Below, one piece after another: positions 13,334 to 13,825 of a stretch of 13,825 bases of DNA. How positions within the stretch are numbered: the stretch's first letter is position 1; each line of letters opens with the position of its first letter. Origin of the DNA: an uncultured Paraprevotella sp. GTDB lineage: Bacteria > Bacteroidota > Bacteroidia > Bacteroidales > Bacteroidaceae. The notes beneath the pieces were generated by a model. The model was not told the DNA's origin and made no database searches. It worked only from the letters and a program-made list of their open reading frames with translations. Where the stretch lies: NCBI GenBank assembly GCA_910586505.1, contig CAJUGV010000018.1:1-13825 (forward strand), in the 5' to 3' direction. Both the position numbers and the translations under genes were made by a program.

Positions 13334-13534
13334 ATGAGTGACGGAAATTTTAATCGCAGTTTATTACCACATACTCCCTATCATAGTGGTTTGCAAACAG
13401 GAAAATCTATAGCTCGTATGCAAGCAATAAAAGCATTTAAACATTATTTATCCACATCACATCCTGAATTAAAAGAAAAAGAACTAGTAGAACAAATAGA
13501 TATTTTCAACAAATTATTATCTCGCTATTTGTAA
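13334..13534 (+). CDS. Small hypothetical protein, 66 aa
   Basis: A short soluble protein with no signal peptide, membrane segment or cysteine. The N-terminus (MSDGNFNRSLLPHTPYHSGL) is polar and Asn/Pro-rich. The remainder (about 22-66, ARMQAIKAFKHYL ... KELVEQIDIFNKLLSRYL) should form two amphipathic helices separated by a short Ser/Pro linker. It is supported as a real gene by its own -7 box just upstream, its isolation between a terminator and a tRNA gene, and a resemblance to small Bacteroidota proteins beginning with a similar NFNR/LLP motif, a likeness I recall only loosely. I cannot assign a function. A two-helix fold of this size could bind a protein partner or RNA, but nothing visible decides it. 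Confidence 0.7.
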   Translation: MSDGNFNRSLLPHTPYHSGLQTGKSIARMQAIKAFKHYLSTSHPELKEKELVEQIDIFNKLLSRYL

Positions 13535-13627
13535 CTCTATAGCCTAATATATAGTTAAATATGGAATCTTTCTTCACAAGAAAATAATTCTATAGGATAA
13601 AAAAACAAAAAATATTTTTTATAAAAA
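13535..13627 (+). other. AT-rich intergenic stretch with a weak hairpin
   Basis: TTTCTT (13569-13574) and AAGAAA (13578-13583) form a 6-bp stem with a CAC loop, extendable by GAAT/ATTC (13564-13590) across a short mismatch. It may end transcription of the small gene, but no T-run follows. The palindrome AAAAAATATTTTTT (13607-13620) lies just upstream of the tRNA-Ser promoter and could serve as an AT-rich upstream element. Confidence 0.35.
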
Positions 13628-13659
13628 TTTGGAGAATCAATTTATATTTCATATCTTTG
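13628..13659 (+). promoter_or_regulatory. Bacteroides-type promoter for tRNA-Ser
   Basis: A -33 box TTTG (13628-13631) and a -7 box TATCTTTG (13652-13659) are separated by exactly 20 nt, a full match to the Bacteroides consensus. The mature tRNA begins 39 nt after the -7 box, leaving a leader of roughly 30 nt. Confidence 0.85.
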
Positions 13660-13697
13660 CATCGCTTTTGAGAAAAACGTTTCACTCATATAGCATT

Positions 13698-13782
13698 GGA
13701 GAGATGGTAGAGTGGTCGATTACAACGGTCTTGAAAACCGTCGTGCTGAGAGGCACCGGGGGTTCGAATCCCTCTCTCTCCG
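13698..13782 (+). tRNA. tRNA-Ser (anticodon UGA)
   Basis: Complete 85-nt cloverleaf. The acceptor GGAGAGA pairs with TCTCTCC, the anticodon stem ACGGT/ACCGT encloses loop CTTGAAA with anticodon TGA (13732-13734), and a long class II variable arm (about CGTGCTGAGAGGCAC) is typical of Ser. The T-arm is GGGGG-TTCGAAT-CCCTC with one G-T pair. Discriminator G is at 13782; CCA is not encoded. It reads UCA codons. The 43 nt after it hold no recognisable gene. Confidence 0.96.
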
Positions 13783-13825
13783 CTGAACTAACCGGATAAT
13801 ACCGGACAATGAACAGCCAAGTCCC

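Noticed and set aside
13763..13825. tRNA-Ser 3' end as an integration site, with ACCGG repeats downstream
   Set aside because: No second copy of the tRNA end and no integrase are in the window; the two ACCGG copies are too short to mean anything.

Overview
The window looks like chromosomal DNA of a Bacteroidales bacterium, most likely Bacteroides or a close relative. The evidence is repeated use of the Bacteroides promoter (-7 TAnnTTTG, with -33 TTTG about 20 nt upstream at the stable-RNA genes), A-rich gene starts without Shine-Dalgarno sequences, and families largely confined to Bacteroidota (DUF4199, DUF6452, DUF6048). No transposase, integrase, CRISPR array or toxin-antitoxin pair is visible, so this reads as core genome rather than an island.

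Layout. At the left edge, on the minus strand, a small SRP RNA is followed after 4 nt by a tRNA-Thr(UGU) that is cut by the window border; a full-consensus promoter sits upstream of the SRP RNA. About 270 bp of gene-free, C-skewed DNA follows. From 507 to 10313 eleven plus-strand genes run head to tail, nine of the ten junctions being overlaps or gaps of 25 nt or less: DUF4199 membrane protein, GtrB/DPM-like glycosyltransferase, DUF6452 lipoprotein, DUF6048 outer-membrane-type protein, mntP, apbE, a Crp/Fnr-family regulator, an M3 peptidase (dcp), dCMP deaminase, a CtpA-type S41 protease and 5-formyltetrahydrofolate cyclo-ligase. The last two are separated by 61 nt holding a strong hairpin. 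The only promoter-like motif I found between genes of this run is in front of its first gene.

Convergent to this run are DUF721 (DciA-like) and recF on the minus strand, overlapping by 4 nt as ATGA. A divergent intergenic region carries promoter motifs for recF and for a membrane-anchored TPR protein followed by ribH (lumazine synthase), which ends in a clear intrinsic terminator. The right end has a small hypothetical gene (66 aa) with its own -7 box and a complete tRNA-Ser(UGA) with a full-consensus promoter.

Function. The first four genes look like an envelope module: lipid-linked sugar synthesis plus a lipoprotein and barrel pair. mntP and apbE handle manganese export and extracytoplasmic flavinylation. 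dcp and the S41 protease act in peptide and envelope protein turnover. dCMP deaminase and cyclo-ligase feed dUMP and the folate pool, both used in thymidylate synthesis. recF and DUF721 belong to replication and repair, and ribH to riboflavin synthesis.

I did not find a clearly new defence or mobile system. The best leads are the DUF4199/GT2 pair as a possible stand-in for GtrA/GtrB, the SRP RNA-tRNA tandem, and the overlapping DUF6452/DUF6048 pair.
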